From Bacillota bacterium (GTDB lineage: Bacteria; Bacillota; Clostridia; Acetivibrionales; DSM-1351), in assembly GCA_023393115.1 (NCBI GenBank), contig JAEWMS010000033.1, forward strand, positions 1-64,000: a DNA stretch of 64,000 bases. Reading direction: 5' to 3'. The notes beneath the pieces were generated by a model, which worked only from the letters and a program-made list of their open reading frames with translations, was not told the DNA's origin and ran no database searches. This document shows, one piece after another, positions 44,906-55,106 of the stretch (positions are counted from its first letter, which is position 1; each line of letters begins with the position of its first letter). Made by a program: the position numbers and the translations under genes.

Positions 44906-45544
44906 TTATTTCCTGTAGCTCAGCGCAACCCCGTCTCCAATGGGAATCAAGCTTGTTTCAAAGCTTTCATCCCTGCAGAGATTTTTAAGAAAGCTTCTCA
45001 TTCGGGTTACAATGGTTTTTTTTCGTCTCACTACCAAAGTATCGGTTGCAATCATTCCCTTGTAAAGTACATTGTCAGAAACAAGCAGACCTCCAGCCAC
45101 AAGCATTCTCTTGCTCTGTTCCAGGAATTCATTGTACTGACCCTTTGCAGCGTCCAGGAATATCATGTCATACTGCTTGTCTAAACAGCCCAACACCTCA
45201 ATTGCGTCTCCGGCTATAACATTTATAGTATTCTGAAGGCCTGCGGCTTTTATATTTTTTCTTGCAATCTCAATCATCTGCTCATTTCTCTCAATTGTGT
45301 CAATAACACCACCGTCTTTAAGAAAACCAGAGAACAGCATGGAAGAATAACCGATTGCAGTCCCTACCTCAAGTATTCTACCGGGTTTGTGCATATTCCC
45401 AAGAACCTTCATCAACGCAGCTACTTCGGGTTGAATAATCGGAACATGATTTTCAGCGGCATACTGTTCAAGTTCGGCCAGCAGACCCGTATTTGGCTTA
45501 ATTGTAGTTCGGATGTAATCTGTAATATAATCGTAGTTTATCAT
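44906..45544 (-). CDS. trmR: tRNA 5-hydroxyuridine methyltransferase
   Basis: 212 residues, class I SAM-dependent O-methyltransferase. SAM motif RILEVGTAIGYSSMLF, acidic IDTIERNEQM, and YDMIFLDAAKGQYNEF with the metal-binding Asp. C-terminal VSDNVLYKGMIA and GDGVALSYRK match YrrM. It methylates 5-hydroxyuridine at tRNA position 34. It stands between mltG and the U32 gene, the same order as yrrL-yrrM-yrrO in Bacillus, which supports the specific assignment. Confidence 0.85.
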   Translation of the reverse strand: MINYDYITDYIRTTIKPNTGLLAELEQYAAENHVPIIQPEVAALMKVLGNMHKPGRILEVGTAIGYSSMLFSGFLKDGGVIDTIERNEQMIEIARKNIKAAGLQNTINVIAGDAIEVLGCLDKQYDMIFLDAAKGQYNEFLEQSKRMLVAGGLLVSDNVLYKGMIATDTLVVRRKKTIVTRMRSFLKNLCRDESFETSLIPIGDGVALSYRK

Positions 45545-45564
45545 TGTTTTATTCCTTCCAATTT

Positions 45565-45598
45565 AAAAACCGGGGCGGCTTCAGCCACCCCAGTTTTT
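45565..45598 (-). terminator. Terminator overlapping the mltG stop
   Basis: AAAAACCGGGGCGGC, loop TTCA, GCCACCCCAGTTTTT form a GC-rich stem with A- and T-runs on both sides. It lies 20 bases upstream of trmR, so trmR either has readthrough from mltG or a start of its own. Confidence 0.85.
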
Positions 45599-46877
45599 AT
45601 TTTGCTAAGCCATATTCCTTCATGGCCTTTAAATGTTCAGCATAAGTTTTTGTAAACTTTGTTGTTCCGTCTCCCTTGGCGATAAAGAACATATAGTCTG
45701 TGTCTTCATCGGGATACAATGCAGCATTTATAGAATCCATACCTGGTGAACAAATTGGTCCCGGTGGGAGTCCAGGATGAATATAAGTATTGTATACACT
45801 ATTAATAGTAGTATCTTCGTAAGTAAGCTTTTCATGTACCTTTCCTTCAGTATTCAGGAAAACATACTGAATTGTAGCACAAGACTGAAGTTTTCTCAGA
45901 TTTGCATCCTTGCTTTTTATACGCTTGTGGAAAACAGCCGATACAAGTCTTCTGTCATTACTGGTACTTGCTTCCCTTTCTATAATGGATGCAAGTGTAA
46001 TAACTTCATCCATGGACATACCAAGCTCTTTAGCCCGTTTGTAATGCTCTTTTGTCAACTTGTTGTTAAAGTTATTAAGCATAACGGATACTATAGTTTT
46101 TTCATTGGCATTCATAGCAAATTCGTAAGTGTCAGGGAACAAATATCCTTCCAGCATGAATTCACGATTGTTTACATTTTTAATCTGCTTAACAAAATCA
46201 AAATCATATTTTTCATATTTCATTGCAGAATCAAACTGATCTTCAATGGCAAGACCTTTTTTTACAAAGGTTTTAACGATTTGCTTGTAGGTCAGACCTT
46301 CCGGTATTGTAATCTTAACACTTTCAGGTTTACCTACAAGTATATTCATTATAGTGTCAAGGTCAAGTCCCTTTTTCAATACGTGAGTCCCTGCCTGATA
46401 TCTGCCGTCGTAGCCGTTCAGCTTTGATACAAGCTTGAATATCTGCGGCTTTTTAATAATTCCTTCTGTTCCAAGTATCTCGGCAATAGCACCTGTATCG
46501 GAACCCATGGGGATATCAACAAGCATAGCTCCCTCAGAGTCAGCGGGAATTTTCACCGTTTCCTTGACCACATTTTCTTTAGCAGACTCTATGGTACTCC
46601 TGTACGAGTATATAGATCCCACAGCGAAAATAAAAATAAAGATAAGCAGGCTGGTCAATATAAATGATAATCGTTTAAGCCCTGCACAGATAATAAATAT
46701 TCCAAAAAACACCAACACAAGACCTAGAATTGTAAGAAATGCATTAAGAGTCCCATATTGTGCATCAAACCCTTTTAGTATTGTTCTTACATATCTCATA
46801 ATGTTGGGAACAGATAGAAATATTCCAATAATAACAGATAAAATACCAAGTGCTGCAACTTTCAGTTTTCTACTCAT
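45597..46877 (-). CDS. mltG: Endolytic murein transglycosylase MltG
   Basis: 426 residues. Three N-terminal hydrophobic segments (about 7-24, 40-65, 70-90) precede the outer domain; the usual protein has one, so the N-terminus is extended here. The YceG domain has EGYLFPDTYEF, ITLASIIEREASTSNDRR with the catalytic Glu, and YNTYIHPGLPPGPICSPG. It cuts nascent glycan strands and sets their length. The gene heads a unit with trmR. Confidence 0.92.
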   Translation of the reverse strand: MSRKLKVAALGILSVIIGIFLSVPNIMRYVRTILKGFDAQYGTLNAFLTILGLVLVFFGIFIICAGLKRLSFILTSLLIFIFIFAVGSIYSYRSTIESAKENVVKETVKIPADSEGAMLVDIPMGSDTGAIAEILGTEGIIKKPQIFKLVSKLNGYDGRYQAGTHVLKKGLDLDTIMNILVGKPESVKITIPEGLTYKQIVKTFVKKGLAIEDQFDSAMKYEKYDFDFVKQIKNVNNREFMLEGYLFPDTYEFAMNANEKTIVSVMLNNFNNKLTKEHYKRAKELGMSMDEVITLASIIEREASTSNDRRLVSAVFHKRIKSKDANLRKLQSCATIQYVFLNTEGKVHEKLTYEDTTINSVYNTYIHPGLPPGPICSPGMDSINAALYPDEDTDYMFFIAKGDGTTKFTKTYAEHLKAMKEYGLAK

Positions 46878-47048
46878 TAATACTTGACTCCATTCAAAAA
46901 AATCAAAAATATAATGTATCCATTTGATACAGCTATACTAAATACTATAATATTTTTTTCTGTATTTGTCCAGCTTAGTGGACTTACTGGAAATTATACT
47001 ACACAAATTCAAATAAAGTCTGATGCTTGAAAGTTTAATAAACGCTTA

Positions 47049-47090
47049 AAAAATTACCGATGCAAAACGGAAATACCTTGCATCGGTAAC
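47049..47090 (-). terminator. Terminator after typA
   Basis: TTACCGATGCAA and TTGCATCGGTAA are perfect 12-bp arms around 12 bases; on the minus strand six T follow. Nothing else is visible in 46878-47162. Confidence 0.88.
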
Positions 47091-47162
47091 TAAACTCTTC
47101 ACAATTCACTTCTTCACTTTTTACTTGTTCTTACTTCCAACCTCTAATCTCTAGCATCCAGC

Positions 47163-48980
47163 TCATTTCTTGCTCTTATCCTTTGCTCTCATTTCAGAAT
47201 TGAGTATTTTTTTTCTAAGGCGGATGTTTTTAGGAGTCATCTCAACCAACTCATCATCAGCTATGAATTCAAGCGCCTGTTCAAGGCTAAGCACCGTCGG
47301 AGGGGTCAAACGCAGTGCTTCATCCGAACCGGAGGCTCTCATGTTTGTAACATGCTTCTTTTTGCATACATTAACAACCAGGTCATCATTTCTTGCATTT
47401 TCCCCAACAATCATTCCTTCATAAACCTTTGTTCCGGGAGTGATGAAAAGGGTTCCTCTTTCCTGTGCATTATAAAGACCATAGGTTACTGCTTCTCCGT
47501 CTTCCCAGGCTACCAGTGAGCCCCTTTGTCTGGTCGCAATATCGCCCTTGTATGGTTCATAGCTATGGAACACGTGATTCATTATTCCATTTCCCTTAGT
47601 GTCGGTTAAAAGCTCTGATCTGTATCCAATAAGGCCTCTTGCCGGTATCTTAAACTCAAGTCTCATATAACCCTGGTTAGCAGAAGTCATATTCACCATT
47701 TCAGATTTTCTTGTTCCCAATTTCTCCATGACAACGCCCATAAATTCTTCCGGAACATCAATCATAAGATATTCAATAGGCTCCATCAATACGCCGTCTA
47801 TTTCCTTGTTAATAGTTGTAGGCTTGGACACCTGGAATTCGTAGCCCTGTCTTCTCATTGTCTCAATTAAAATTGAAAGGTGAAGCTCTCCTCTTCCTGA
47901 CACCTCGAAGGCGTCGGCAGACTCGGTTTCCTCCACTCTCAAGCTGACATTTGTCTCAAGTTCCTTGAACAATCTGTCTCTCAGGTGTCTCGAAGTAACA
48001 AAAGTTCCTTCTCTTCCTGCAAACGGACTGTTGTTTACACTAAAGGTCATTGAAAGGGTAGGCTCATCTATTGCAATAAAGGGCAGTGGATCGGGTGCAC
48101 CTACTTCACAAATGGTATCCCCGATTGTAACATCACCTACACCGGAAACCGCAACAATATCACCGATTTTGGCTTCCTCGGTTTCAATACGTTTCAAGCC
48201 CTCATAGCAATATAGCTTTGTTATTTTTGCGTTTATAACATTTCCTTCCTTTTTACAAATAATTGCCTGCTGACCAAGCTTTACAGAACCTCTTTCCACT
48301 CTTCCGATTGCTATTCTTCCAACGTATTCATCATAGTCAATGTTTGAAACCAGAAGTTGAAGAGTACCAGAAAGGTCTCCCTTAGGAGCAGGAACCTTAT
48401 CGATGATCATATCGAACAATGGCTTTAAGTCTTTTCTTTCTCCTCCAAGGTCGCACACAGCAAAGCCTTCTCTGGAAGAAGCATATACTACAGGGAATTC
48501 CAGCTGATCATCATCAGCTCCCAATTCAATAAACAATTCAATTATTTCATCTACAACTTCGTCGGGTCTTGCTTCAAGTCTATCGATTTTGTTAACGACA
48601 ACAATAGGCTTCAGATTCAAGGAAAGAGCCTTTTTAAGTACGAAACGAGTCTGAGGCATAGCACCTTCAAAAGCATCTACCAACAAAAGAACGCCATCAA
48701 CCATTTTCAGTACACGTTCCACCTCACCACCAAAGTCAGCGTGGCCCGGAGTGTCTACTATATTGATTTTTATGCCGTTATAGTTTACTGCTGTATTCTT
48801 GGCGAGGATAGTTATTCCTCTTTCCTTTTCTAGGTCGTTTGAGTCCATAACTCTCTCGGCTACAGCCTCATTCTCTCTGAAAATCCCGCTCTGTCTAAGC
48901 ATGGCATCAACAAGTGTGGTCTTACCATGGTCAACGTGGGCTATTATTGCGATATTTCTAATATCATTTCTTATATCCAC
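47163..48980 (-). CDS. typA: Translational GTPase TypA/BipA
   Basis: 605 residues starting at GTG 48980 behind GAAGGAG. G1 is AHVDHGKTTLVDAML, G2 around ERGITILAKN, G3 NIVDTPGHADFGGEVE, G4 VVNKIDR. Domain II, EF-G-like domains III and V and the C-terminal TypA domain (TRQRGSLVAWEDGEA) follow. It binds the ribosome and helps assembly of the large subunit under stress or cold. Length is normal. Confidence 0.95.
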   Translation of the reverse strand: MDIRNDIRNIAIIAHVDHGKTTLVDAMLRQSGIFRENEAVAERVMDSNDLEKERGITILAKNTAVNYNGIKINIVDTPGHADFGGEVERVLKMVDGVLLLVDAFEGAMPQTRFVLKKALSLNLKPIVVVNKIDRLEARPDEVVDEIIELFIELGADDDQLEFPVVYASSREGFAVCDLGGERKDLKPLFDMIIDKVPAPKGDLSGTLQLLVSNIDYDEYVGRIAIGRVERGSVKLGQQAIICKKEGNVINAKITKLYCYEGLKRIETEEAKIGDIVAVSGVGDVTIGDTICEVGAPDPLPFIAIDEPTLSMTFSVNNSPFAGREGTFVTSRHLRDRLFKELETNVSLRVEETESADAFEVSGRGELHLSILIETMRRQGYEFQVSKPTTINKEIDGVLMEPIEYLMIDVPEEFMGVVMEKLGTRKSEMVNMTSANQGYMRLEFKIPARGLIGYRSELLTDTKGNGIMNHVFHSYEPYKGDIATRQRGSLVAWEDGEAVTYGLYNAQERGTLFITPGTKVYEGMIVGENARNDDLVVNVCKKKHVTNMRASGSDEALRLTPPTVLSLEQALEFIADDELVEMTPKNIRLRKKILNSEMRAKDKSKK

Positions 48981-49180
48981 AAATATTCTCCTTCATTACA
49001 TTAAATAACTACCTTTATTAATATCCAAATAAATTGGAGTTAAATACTTTAAGAAAAAAACCCCTACTAATTCTAATCAAATGAACCTAAATTGTCAACC
49101 GTGCATATTTACAGTAATTGTCGATATTTTAAGGCAGTTATATGACAAGTTTAACATAATATCAACACATACATATCAGG

Positions 49181-51559
49181 TCATTTCAATTCAACTATGG
49201 TTACTCCGCTTTCTCCTTCACCTAGTTTACCCAGTCTATAGCTCTTTATATGAGGGTTATGCTTCAAATGCTGCTGCAAGCCTGATCTTAGAGCACCGGT
49301 ACCTTTTCCGTGCACCAGTGTTACCATGCCTAAACCTGCAATGCTAGCATCATCCAGATACTTATCCACTACCTCGATAGCCTCATCCAGCAGCATTCCT
49401 CTTAGATCAATTTCAGTGGACATGCTCTGGGCTTTGGAAACACCAATTTTGCCCATACCCGTTCTCTGAAGCTGAAGTTTCTGCTCATCTATAAGCTTTA
49501 AATTTGATATATGAACATTTATCTTAATGATTCCAGCCTGTACCTGGCACTCTCCATTCTTATCAGGTGCCGAAAGCACTGTTCCCTTCTGATTCAGATT
49601 TACTATGAGCACAGAATCCCCAGGTCTCAGGTTCTTAGGAGGCTTAACCAGTCCCTTCTTGGGCATTATGGCTTCAACTAAGGAGTCATCCAGGCCGCTT
49701 ATACTTTTGTTAAGCTTCTGACGAAGTTCCTCGGTCTGTCGTTTGACCTCGGCTTCCTCCTGTTCCTTGGCCAATCTCTTCATTTCAGAGACAAGTTCCT
49801 CTGCCTGTCTCTTGGAATCAACCAGTATACGTCTGGCCTCTTCTCTTGCCTTGCGGAGTTCGCTTTCCTTCTGGGCTTCAAGCTTGCTTTTCTGAGCTTC
49901 TAGGTCCCTTTTCAGTCTTTCAGCTTCAAGTCTGTAGCTTTCAGCCCTCATTTTTTCCTTTTCAGCTTCACTTCGGTTCTTTTCTATACTTAGGAGAATG
50001 TCCTCAAACCTGATATCTTCCTGTGAAAGGAATTCCTTTGACCTTTCAATAATGTCATCTGTCAGTCCAAGTCTCTTAGATATGGCAAAGGCATTACTTT
50101 TACCGGGTACACCTATTAGCAGCTTATAGGTAGGTCTCAGTGTTTCAACGTCAAATTCACAGGACGCATTTTCAACTCCTGCCGTAGAAATAGCATATAC
50201 CTTTAACTCAGCGTAGTGAGTGGTTGCCAGGGTTGTTGTCCCCATCTGATGCAGGGATTCCAATATTGACATTGCCAGAGCAGCACCCTCAGTCGGATCT
50301 GTACCTGCACCAAGCTCATCAAACAGAACCAGTGACCTTCCGTTTACATTTCTTAGAATTTCCACTATGTTTTTCATATGTGAGGAAAAGGTACTGAGAC
50401 TTTGCTCAATGCTCTGTTCATCGCCTATGTCAGCATAAATTCTTTCAAATACACTCATTTCGGTTCCTTCATTTGCAGGAACCAGCAAACCGCTTTGCAT
50501 CATCAGTGTAAGCAGTCCTACTGTTTTAAGTGAAACAGTCTTTCCGCCGGTATTTGGCCCTGTGACTATAAGTGAACTGAATTTATCTCCAATCCAGAAG
50601 TCTATTGGAACTACTGTTTTTGGATCCAGCAGAGGATGTCTTCCCTTTTTAATAATAATCTTACCCTCTTGATTTATTCTTGGGCAAATACCATTGAGAT
50701 CGGTAGCCAACTTTGCTTTAGCAAAAATAAAATCAAGCCTTGCCATAATGCTCATATTTGCATTGAGCTGCGGTAATAGCAGAGAGGTTTCCTGTGATAG
50801 TTCCGCAAGTATTCTCTCAATTTCAACCTGTTCCTTAATTTTAAGCTGCTTGATCGCATTGTTGGCTTCCACAACTGCCATGGGTTCAACAAACAGGGTC
50901 GCTCCGCTGGAGGAGGCATCGTGCACCAATCCGGGGATGTCATTTTTATGTTCCTGCTTGACAGGTATAACATATCTGTCACCTCTCAGGGTTACTACGG
51001 ATTCCTGAATGTATTTCTGGTATTTTGATGAACGAATCAGGTCATTGAGCTTGTTCTTTATGGAAGCCTGCTGATCCTTTATCTGACGTCTTATGGTGTT
51101 TAGTGCCGGACTTGCGTTGTCAGCAATTTCCTCCTCGTTTACAATACACAAATCTATTTTCTGTTCCAGCCTTTGGTTGGACTCCAGACAAGATATCAGT
51201 TCTTTTACTATGCTCTCACTATTCTCTTCCAGCTTATCATTTATATAGCCTTTCAATCTTCGGGCTGCACGAAGCACTCCACCTATCTTAAGGAGCTCTC
51301 CTGCATTCAGAATCCCACCCAAATCAAGTCTTTTTAAACTTGCTCTGATATCGTGTATCCCGCCAAGCGGCGGCGAACCGTGTCTTACAATACAACCCAC
51401 TCCATCGTTGGTCTCAGAGAGCATTTTTTCTACGGTATTAAAATCGGTCTGGGGTGAAAGCTCCTCAACAAGCTCTCTTCCCAATTCCGAGGCAGTTAAT
51501 GACTTCAATTTATCTATTATCTTTTCATATTCAAGTACTCTTAATGTTTTTTCATTCAT
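49181..51559 (-). CDS. mutS2: MutS2 (ribosome-collision / anti-recombination ATPase)
   Basis: 792 residues. MutS-type core and clamp, Walker A GPNTGGKTVSLKTVGLL at about 330, Walker B LVLFDELGAGTDPTEGAAL, then a long coiled coil (residues about 515-635, KEKMRAESYRLEAERLKR), a KOW-like part and a C-terminal Smr nuclease domain (EIDLRGMLLDEAIE, VHGKGTGALRSG). It lacks the mismatch-recognition domain. Bacillus MutS2 splits collided ribosomes. It has an ordinary start (ATG 51559). 48981-49180 holds no further gene. Confidence 0.95.
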   Translation of the reverse strand: MNEKTLRVLEYEKIIDKLKSLTASELGRELVEELSPQTDFNTVEKMLSETNDGVGCIVRHGSPPLGGIHDIRASLKRLDLGGILNAGELLKIGGVLRAARRLKGYINDKLEENSESIVKELISCLESNQRLEQKIDLCIVNEEEIADNASPALNTIRRQIKDQQASIKNKLNDLIRSSKYQKYIQESVVTLRGDRYVIPVKQEHKNDIPGLVHDASSSGATLFVEPMAVVEANNAIKQLKIKEQVEIERILAELSQETSLLLPQLNANMSIMARLDFIFAKAKLATDLNGICPRINQEGKIIIKKGRHPLLDPKTVVPIDFWIGDKFSSLIVTGPNTGGKTVSLKTVGLLTLMMQSGLLVPANEGTEMSVFERIYADIGDEQSIEQSLSTFSSHMKNIVEILRNVNGRSLVLFDELGAGTDPTEGAALAMSILESLHQMGTTTLATTHYAELKVYAISTAGVENASCEFDVETLRPTYKLLIGVPGKSNAFAISKRLGLTDDIIERSKEFLSQEDIRFEDILLSIEKNRSEAEKEKMRAESYRLEAERLKRDLEAQKSKLEAQKESELRKAREEARRILVDSKRQAEELVSEMKRLAKEQEEAEVKRQTEELRQKLNKSISGLDDSLVEAIMPKKGLVKPPKNLRPGDSVLIVNLNQKGTVLSAPDKNGECQVQAGIIKINVHISNLKLIDEQKLQLQRTGMGKIGVSKAQSMSTEIDLRGMLLDEAIEVVDKYLDDASIAGLGMVTLVHGKGTGALRSGLQQHLKHNPHIKSYRLGKLGEGESGVTIVELK

Positions 51560-51601
51560 AGCAGACGCTCACCTTTCCTTTACAGGAAATCGGACTCTGT
51601 A

Positions 51602-53281
51602 TTATGTAGACTCAAATTTCCTGTGATCATCATGTCGAAGCTGCGCTCTTTTTATCTTACCACTAATTGTTTTCGGCAATTCATCAACAAACTCGATAAT
51701 ACGTGGATATTTATATGGCGCAGTATTGTTTTTTACGTAATTTTGTATTTCCTTTTTCAATTCATCGGTAGGTTCATAGCCTTTTGCCAGAATTACCGTC
51801 GCTTTTACAACTGTTCCTCTTACCGCATCCGGCGCACCTGTTACTGCACATTCTACAACAGCAGGATGCTCAATCAGGGCACTTTCAACTTCAAATGGAC
51901 TGATTCTGTATCCTGAGGCCTTTATAACATCGTCGTTTCTGCCTACGAACCAGAGGAAGCCGTGCTCATCCCTGTATACAACGTCGCCGGTATGATAGGT
52001 GTCGTCATACCAAACCCTTGCAGTGGCCTCAGGGTCCTTATAGTATCCGCAGAAAAGTCCCGCGGGTTTATTGGAATCAACTCCCCTTATAACAAGTTCC
52101 CCTTCCTCGCCCACAGGACAGGACTTATTGTTTTCGTCCACAACATCAATATTGTAAGCTGGATTGGGCATCCCCATAGCACCGGGGTCTACCTTGAGCC
52201 ACTCATAGTTGGCGACAATAACTGTTGTCTCTGTCTGTCCAAAGCCGTTTAATATTTCAAGCCCTGTCAGCTTTTTAAACCTGTTGAATATCTCAGGATT
52301 TAACGGTTCTCCTGCTGTTGAGCAATGTACCAGAGACGACAAATCATACTTTGTAATATCATTTTGCAGCATAAATCTGTAAATTGTAGGTGGAGCACAG
52401 AAAGTCTTAATCTGGTACTTCTCAATCTTTTCCAAAAGTTTGCAGGGATCAAACCTGTCCATATCATATAGAAACTGAACGGCACCACAAATCCATTGTC
52501 CGAAGAGCTTTCCCCAGGCAAACTTTGCCCAGCCCGAGTCTGCAACTGTAAGGTGGAGTCCTTTATCCTGAACCCTCTGCCAGTATTTTGCCGTTACAAT
52601 ATGCCCCAGTGGATATGTAAAGTCATGCATAGCCATTTTGGGCATACTGGTAGTTCCCGATGTAAAATAAATAATCATCAGGTCCTTGTTATACGTATTG
52701 TATGCTCCTTCAGGCCTGGTCCAAGTCTCGGGTATATCCTTGATTTCATTGTCATAATCCAACCAGCCTTGGTCGGAACCCCCCACCATTATATGTGTAC
52801 TTACAGTTGGTGATTCCTTTGCTGCACTGTTAACGTGTTCGATTATTTCCTTGTCGGAGAAAGCAACTATGGCCTTTACTTCGGCAGCATTATTTCTATA
52901 AACTATATCCTTCTTCATAAGCTGATTTGTTGAAGGAATGAAAATTGCTCCAATTTTCATGGCAGCAAGGGCAAAAAAGTAGAATTCATATCTTCTTCTA
53001 AGAATAAACATGACCTTATCGCCCTTACCTATTCCCTTAGCCTTTAGATAATTTGCAGTTTTATCGGACCAGAATTTCAATTCCCTGAAGGTAAACTTCC
53101 TCTCTCCTCCGTTATCATCACACCAGACAAGTGCCAGCCTGTCCGGTTCAGTGTTAGCGTATTCATCAATTATGTCATAGGCAAAATTGAAATTGTCAGG
53201 CACGTGAAGTTTAAAGTTCTCGCAAAAATCCTCATAGGAAGTAAATTCAGCTTTTTTCAGGTATTTTATGTCCAGACTCAT
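51602..53281 (-). CDS. Acyl-CoA synthetase (AMP-forming)
   Basis: 559 residues, ANL superfamily. P-loop-like YFTSGTTSMPKMAMH, NGFGQTETT, the hinge YHTGDVVYRDEHGFLWFVGRND and the C-terminal PKTISGKIKR with the catalytic Lys. It activates a carboxylate through an acyl-adenylate to its CoA thioester. The WAKFAWGKLFGQW segment resembles medium-chain or short-chain (acetyl/propionyl-like) synthetases; the exact acid cannot be told. RBS CTGGAGG before ATG 53281. The XRE-cupin regulator is 35 bases upstream, so it likely shares the transcript. Confidence 0.88.
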   Translation of the reverse strand: MSLDIKYLKKAEFTSYEDFCENFKLHVPDNFNFAYDIIDEYANTEPDRLALVWCDDNGGERKFTFRELKFWSDKTANYLKAKGIGKGDKVMFILRRRYEFYFFALAAMKIGAIFIPSTNQLMKKDIVYRNNAAEVKAIVAFSDKEIIEHVNSAAKESPTVSTHIMVGGSDQGWLDYDNEIKDIPETWTRPEGAYNTYNKDLMIIYFTSGTTSMPKMAMHDFTYPLGHIVTAKYWQRVQDKGLHLTVADSGWAKFAWGKLFGQWICGAVQFLYDMDRFDPCKLLEKIEKYQIKTFCAPPTIYRFMLQNDITKYDLSSLVHCSTAGEPLNPEIFNRFKKLTGLEILNGFGQTETTVIVANYEWLKVDPGAMGMPNPAYNIDVVDENNKSCPVGEEGELVIRGVDSNKPAGLFCGYYKDPEATARVWYDDTYHTGDVVYRDEHGFLWFVGRNDDVIKASGYRISPFEVESALIEHPAVVECAVTGAPDAVRGTVVKATVILAKGYEPTDELKKEIQNYVKNNTAPYKYPRIIEFVDELPKTISGKIKRAQLRHDDHRKFEST

Positions 53282-53316
53282 ATGTAAATCCTCCAGTTTC
53301 TTTTCGTATTATATAG

Positions 53317-53865
53317 TTACAGAAGAATCACTGTAAGGAACTTAGCTTCCTTACCATCAAGGGCAACCATTTTATGGGGAATGGTAGAATTGTAATACAA
53401 TGAGTCCCCGGGTACCATGTCAAACACTTCTTTACCCACAACTACCCTCATCCTGCCTTCCAGACAGTAGTTAAACTCCTGCCCCTTATGTGAAACCATG
53501 TCAGGACTGTTGTCAGGATCGAGAACCACATACATAGGTTCGATTTTTCTGTTGGAATACTTGTAAGCCAGACTTTCAAAACTGTATTGGTCGTATCTTT
53601 CAACCTTCAACCCCTCGCCCTTTTTAACAAAACAAATATCATGGAGCTTGGGTGAGGTTCCAGTCAATATTTCAGTCATATTAACATTATAATAATCTGC
53701 AAGTTCATACAAAATACTCACCGGGATATCATCCTGTGCATCTTCATATCTTACATACTCATCTATTTTTAGTCCGACGGCCTTTGCCACCTCTTCCTGA
53801 GTGTTTCCGGCCAACAATCTTAAGCCCTTGATTCTGACAGCAATATCTTTTACTTTTTCATTCAT
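53317..53865 (-). CDS. XRE-cupin transcriptional regulator
   Basis: 182 residues from ATG 53865, preferred because GGAGACCTCT precedes it. N-terminal XRE helix-turn-helix (VRIKGLRLLAGNTQEEVAKAV type, about residues 8-62), then a C-terminal cupin (EFNYCLEGRMRVVVGKEV; PGDSLYYNSTIPHKMVALDG) that would bind a small ligand. Such proteins often control the gene next to them, here the acyl-CoA synthetase. The cupin retains possible metal ligands (His in STIPHKM). Confidence 0.87.
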   Translation of the reverse strand: MNEKVKDIAVRIKGLRLLAGNTQEEVAKAVGLKIDEYVRYEDAQDDIPVSILYELADYYNVNMTEILTGTSPKLHDICFVKKGEGLKVERYDQYSFESLAYKYSNRKIEPMYVVLDPDNSPDMVSHKGQEFNYCLEGRMRVVVGKEVFDMVPGDSLYYNSTIPHKMVALDGKEAKFLTVILL

Positions 53866-54123
53866 AGAGGTCTCCATTTCCGACAGGCATAACGTCCTCA
53901 CTGACTTGAACCGTTATATGGCCGTTTTAGCCGTCATTTATTTTTATAGTTATCCCGGGACAAGAACATTGTGAACAATAAAAAACGGGCATGTAATTAA
54001 TTTTTAATGTCCTTAGGAAATAATTTATAAATATTCCATTTAGCAAACATTTTAATTATAGCACAAGCCCGGCAGCTACCGCAAAATATTTTATTGTAAA
54101 CCCTTTTTAGCCCTTTTAATAAG

Positions 54124-54414
54124 TTAATCCTTGAATTTAGTTCTTATTGATGGAAATATCCAGAAGCCCAGCGTCATACTTATCAGACATGCTGAAATCC
54201 CGAAAAGAGAAGGCAGCGACCGGTAAAATAAATCGATAAAGGCTACATCATATGTGTTTTCCACAAATATGGCAGAATTGATGATTATATATGTAAAGAA
54301 GAAAGCGATACCCAATAACTGAAGAATATAATGCTGTACCAGTAAATTAACGGCGCAGCCTGCTATAAGTATAATAATAAAAACAGCGATGGAATATGAA
54401 AACGCTGACGACAT
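54124..54414 (-). CDS. Small membrane protein of unknown family
   Basis: 96 residues with three predicted membrane segments (about 5-22, 28-50, 68-90). No family recognised. Start ATG 54414 is preceded by GGGGAGGTAAAAG. It lies alone between the XRE-cupin gene and another membrane protein; the gap 53902-54123 holds no gene. Confidence 0.6.
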   Translation of the reverse strand: MSSAFSYSIAVFIIILIAGCAVNLLVQHYILQLLGIAFFFTYIIINSAIFVENTYDVAFIDLFYRSLPSLFGISACLISMTLGFWIFPSIRTKFKD

Positions 54415-54560
54415 CTTTTACCTCCCCGGGTGGTACAGGTATTTTGTATGTATATTCAAAGGTTTTATTGCCTTTCCCAGACAATAAAAAGCGCTCTGCA
54501 TTTACAAATATTGTAATATACAAAGCGTCGGTTTTCAAATTATTTCTCTATTCCCCTGAT

Positions 54561-55076
54561 CTAAAGCCTTAGTCTCTGCTTCAGCTGCGTGCCGTAAAAT
54601 CTGATAAACAGGGTGTATATATAGTCATATATCACAAATACAACCTCCAGCACAGCAGCAACTATGTACACAGGTGCAGACAGGTTAACACCATTCAAAA
54701 TGATTTCCTTTAGGAAAAAAAGACCTAAAATAAGGCAGATATTAAAATAAGCAAGCTTCAAAACATACTCTGCAACTCTGCTGCTAAGCCTTTCAATATA
54801 GAGCTTTATCAGCCCGTATACGCCGAAAAAAACCACAAAGGGTATTACTTCAAGCCTTGGTACCAGTAAAGCAGACAAGATGGCTGATGCCAGATAAAAC
54901 ACCCAGCCAGCCTTTGTACCGAACTCAATTATTATTACAGAAATAAAAAGTGAACTTAGGGCGTATAAAGACAGTTTGCTTGTGGGAAGCACCGCTGCAA
55001 GAAATACACATATTACTGTAAAAGCAAGAAGTATACCGCTCAGCGTAATTCTTTTTACTCTCGAGCCATTGTTCAT
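54561..55076 (-). CDS. Membrane protein of unknown function
   Basis: 171 residues, five or six predicted membrane segments beginning ITLSGILLAFTVICVFLAAV. The start resembles DUF2232/ThiW-like integral membrane proteins, but I cannot assign a family. The gene stands directly after the dnaJ-like gene on the same strand (30 bases), suggesting one transcript. Confidence 0.6.
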   Translation of the reverse strand: MNNGSRVKRITLSGILLAFTVICVFLAAVLPTSKLSLYALSSLFISVIIIEFGTKAGWVFYLASAILSALLVPRLEVIPFVVFFGVYGLIKLYIERLSSRVAEYVLKLAYFNICLILGLFFLKEIILNGVNLSAPVYIVAAVLEVVFVIYDYIYTLFIRFYGTQLKQRLRL

Positions 55077-55106
55077 TTAGTACAAATCCTCCGAACCTGT
55101 TTTATA

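Noticed and set aside
54347..54538. Minus-strand frame upstream of the small membrane protein
   Set aside because: Overlaps the better supported gene at 54124-54414 and has no family signal.
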